Of a DNA stretch of 13,935 nt, positions 13,665 to 13,935 are shown in pieces. The stretch is from Stenotrophomonas maltophilia (GTDB lineage Bacteria; Pseudomonadota; Gammaproteobacteria; Xanthomonadales; Xanthomonadaceae), in the NCBI GenBank assembly GCA_002386405.1, contig DGIP01000108.1:1-13935 (forward strand), read 5' to 3'. The notes under the pieces were generated by a model. It was not told the DNA's origin. It was given only the letters and a program-made list of their open reading frames with translations, and ran no database searches. Each line of letters begins with the position of its first letter. Position 1 is the stretch's first letter. Position numbers and translations under genes: made by a program.

Positions 13665-13935
13665 GAACGTCCTGTTCCGCGGCTGCACGCGGCCAGCGAT
13701 GTTTCTGGGCGTTCCGTACGTCCCGTTCTTCCTGGTCGCAGGCGGCTTGCTGTTGCTGAGCATGTACATCGACATGCGGCTGTTGATCACCATCCCGATT
13801 GCCATCTTCATCCTGCGTCACATGGCCAAGCGCGATGAAATGATCTTCCGCCTGATCGGGTTGCGCCTGCAGTTCAAGTTCCGCGCGCGCAACTTGCAGC
13901 AGCACGACGGAATGTGGGTGTTCACGCCCAACCAA
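13657..13935 (+). CDS. virB3: VirB3 inner-membrane protein, N-terminal part (3' end outside window)
   Basis: A frame starting at GTG 13657, inside the last codons of virB2, stays open to the right edge (93 residues). It reads VHKNVLFRGCTRPAMFLGVP, matching the conserved VirB3 opening (a phenylalanine/aromatic-rich F-x-G-x-T-R-P-x-M-x-x-G-V-P). One or two hydrophobic segments follow (about 18-35 and 38-55), and then a basic cytoplasmic stretch, which is the VirB3 layout. VirB3 is a small inner-membrane partner of the VirB4 ATPase. The first ATG (13699) would cut off the conserved FRGCTRPA, so the GTG is preferred. The 8-base overlap suggests translational coupling to virB2. virB4 is expected next. 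Confidence 0.88.
   Translation, partial: MHKNVLFRGCTRPAMFLGVPYVPFFLVAGGLLLLSMYIDMRLLITIPIAIFILRHMAKRDEMIFRLIGLRLQFKFRARNLQQHDGMWVFTPNQ

Overview
The window reads as a chromosomal segment of a high-GC gammaproteobacterium of the Xanthomonadaceae, most likely Stenotrophomonas. The evidence is the gene order virD4-virB7-virB8-virB9-virB10-virB11-virB1-virB2-virB3, a VirB7 lipoprotein enlarged by an N0-like domain (a hallmark of the Xanthomonadaceae bacterium-killing type IV secretion system, X-T4SS), and one GTAG-headed palindrome at 351-372 that looks like a SMAG repeat of Stenotrophomonas maltophilia. No tRNA, rRNA, insertion sequence, CRISPR array or integrase was seen, and base composition looks even across the window, so the T4SS appears resident rather than freshly acquired.

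Left part (1-4403): the C-terminal end of a FAD/NAD(P)-dependent oxidoreductase (+) converges on a large helicase IV-like UvrD-family helicase (-), with the SMAG-like hairpin between them overlapping the helicase stop codon. Upstream of the helicase lie a strong intrinsic terminator and a 12-segment MFS efflux transporter (-).

Middle part (4404-5469): a divergent intergenic region holds a perfect 7+2+7 dyad and a perfect 11-bp tandem repeat. It is followed by a small M15-type zinc peptidase (+), a 157-bp AT-richer spacer with another 7+2+7 dyad, and an unrecognised 75-76 residue protein just upstream of virD4.

Right part (5470-13935): the T4SS. virD4 begins at a TTG codon behind a perfect GGAGG. 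A 406-bp gap then precedes virB7. It holds a cluster of TTTGACG half-sites, a possible promoter, two short leader ORFs and two mutually exclusive hairpins, the second followed by six T's, so it may be an attenuated leader. From virB7 on, the genes are tightly packed with overlapping or near-overlapping starts: virB7-B8-B9-B10-B11-B1-B2 and a virB3 that starts at a GTG inside virB2 and runs off the right edge. virB4, virB5 and virB6 are presumably further right.

How the genes work together (family knowledge): VirB7, VirB9 and VirB10 form the outer-membrane core complex. VirB8 and VirB3 belong to the inner-membrane/periplasmic part, VirB2 is the pilin, VirB1 trims peptidoglycan, VirB11 is the assembly/transport ATPase and VirD4 recruits substrates. 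No toxin effector or immunity gene of the X-T4SS type was recognised inside this window.
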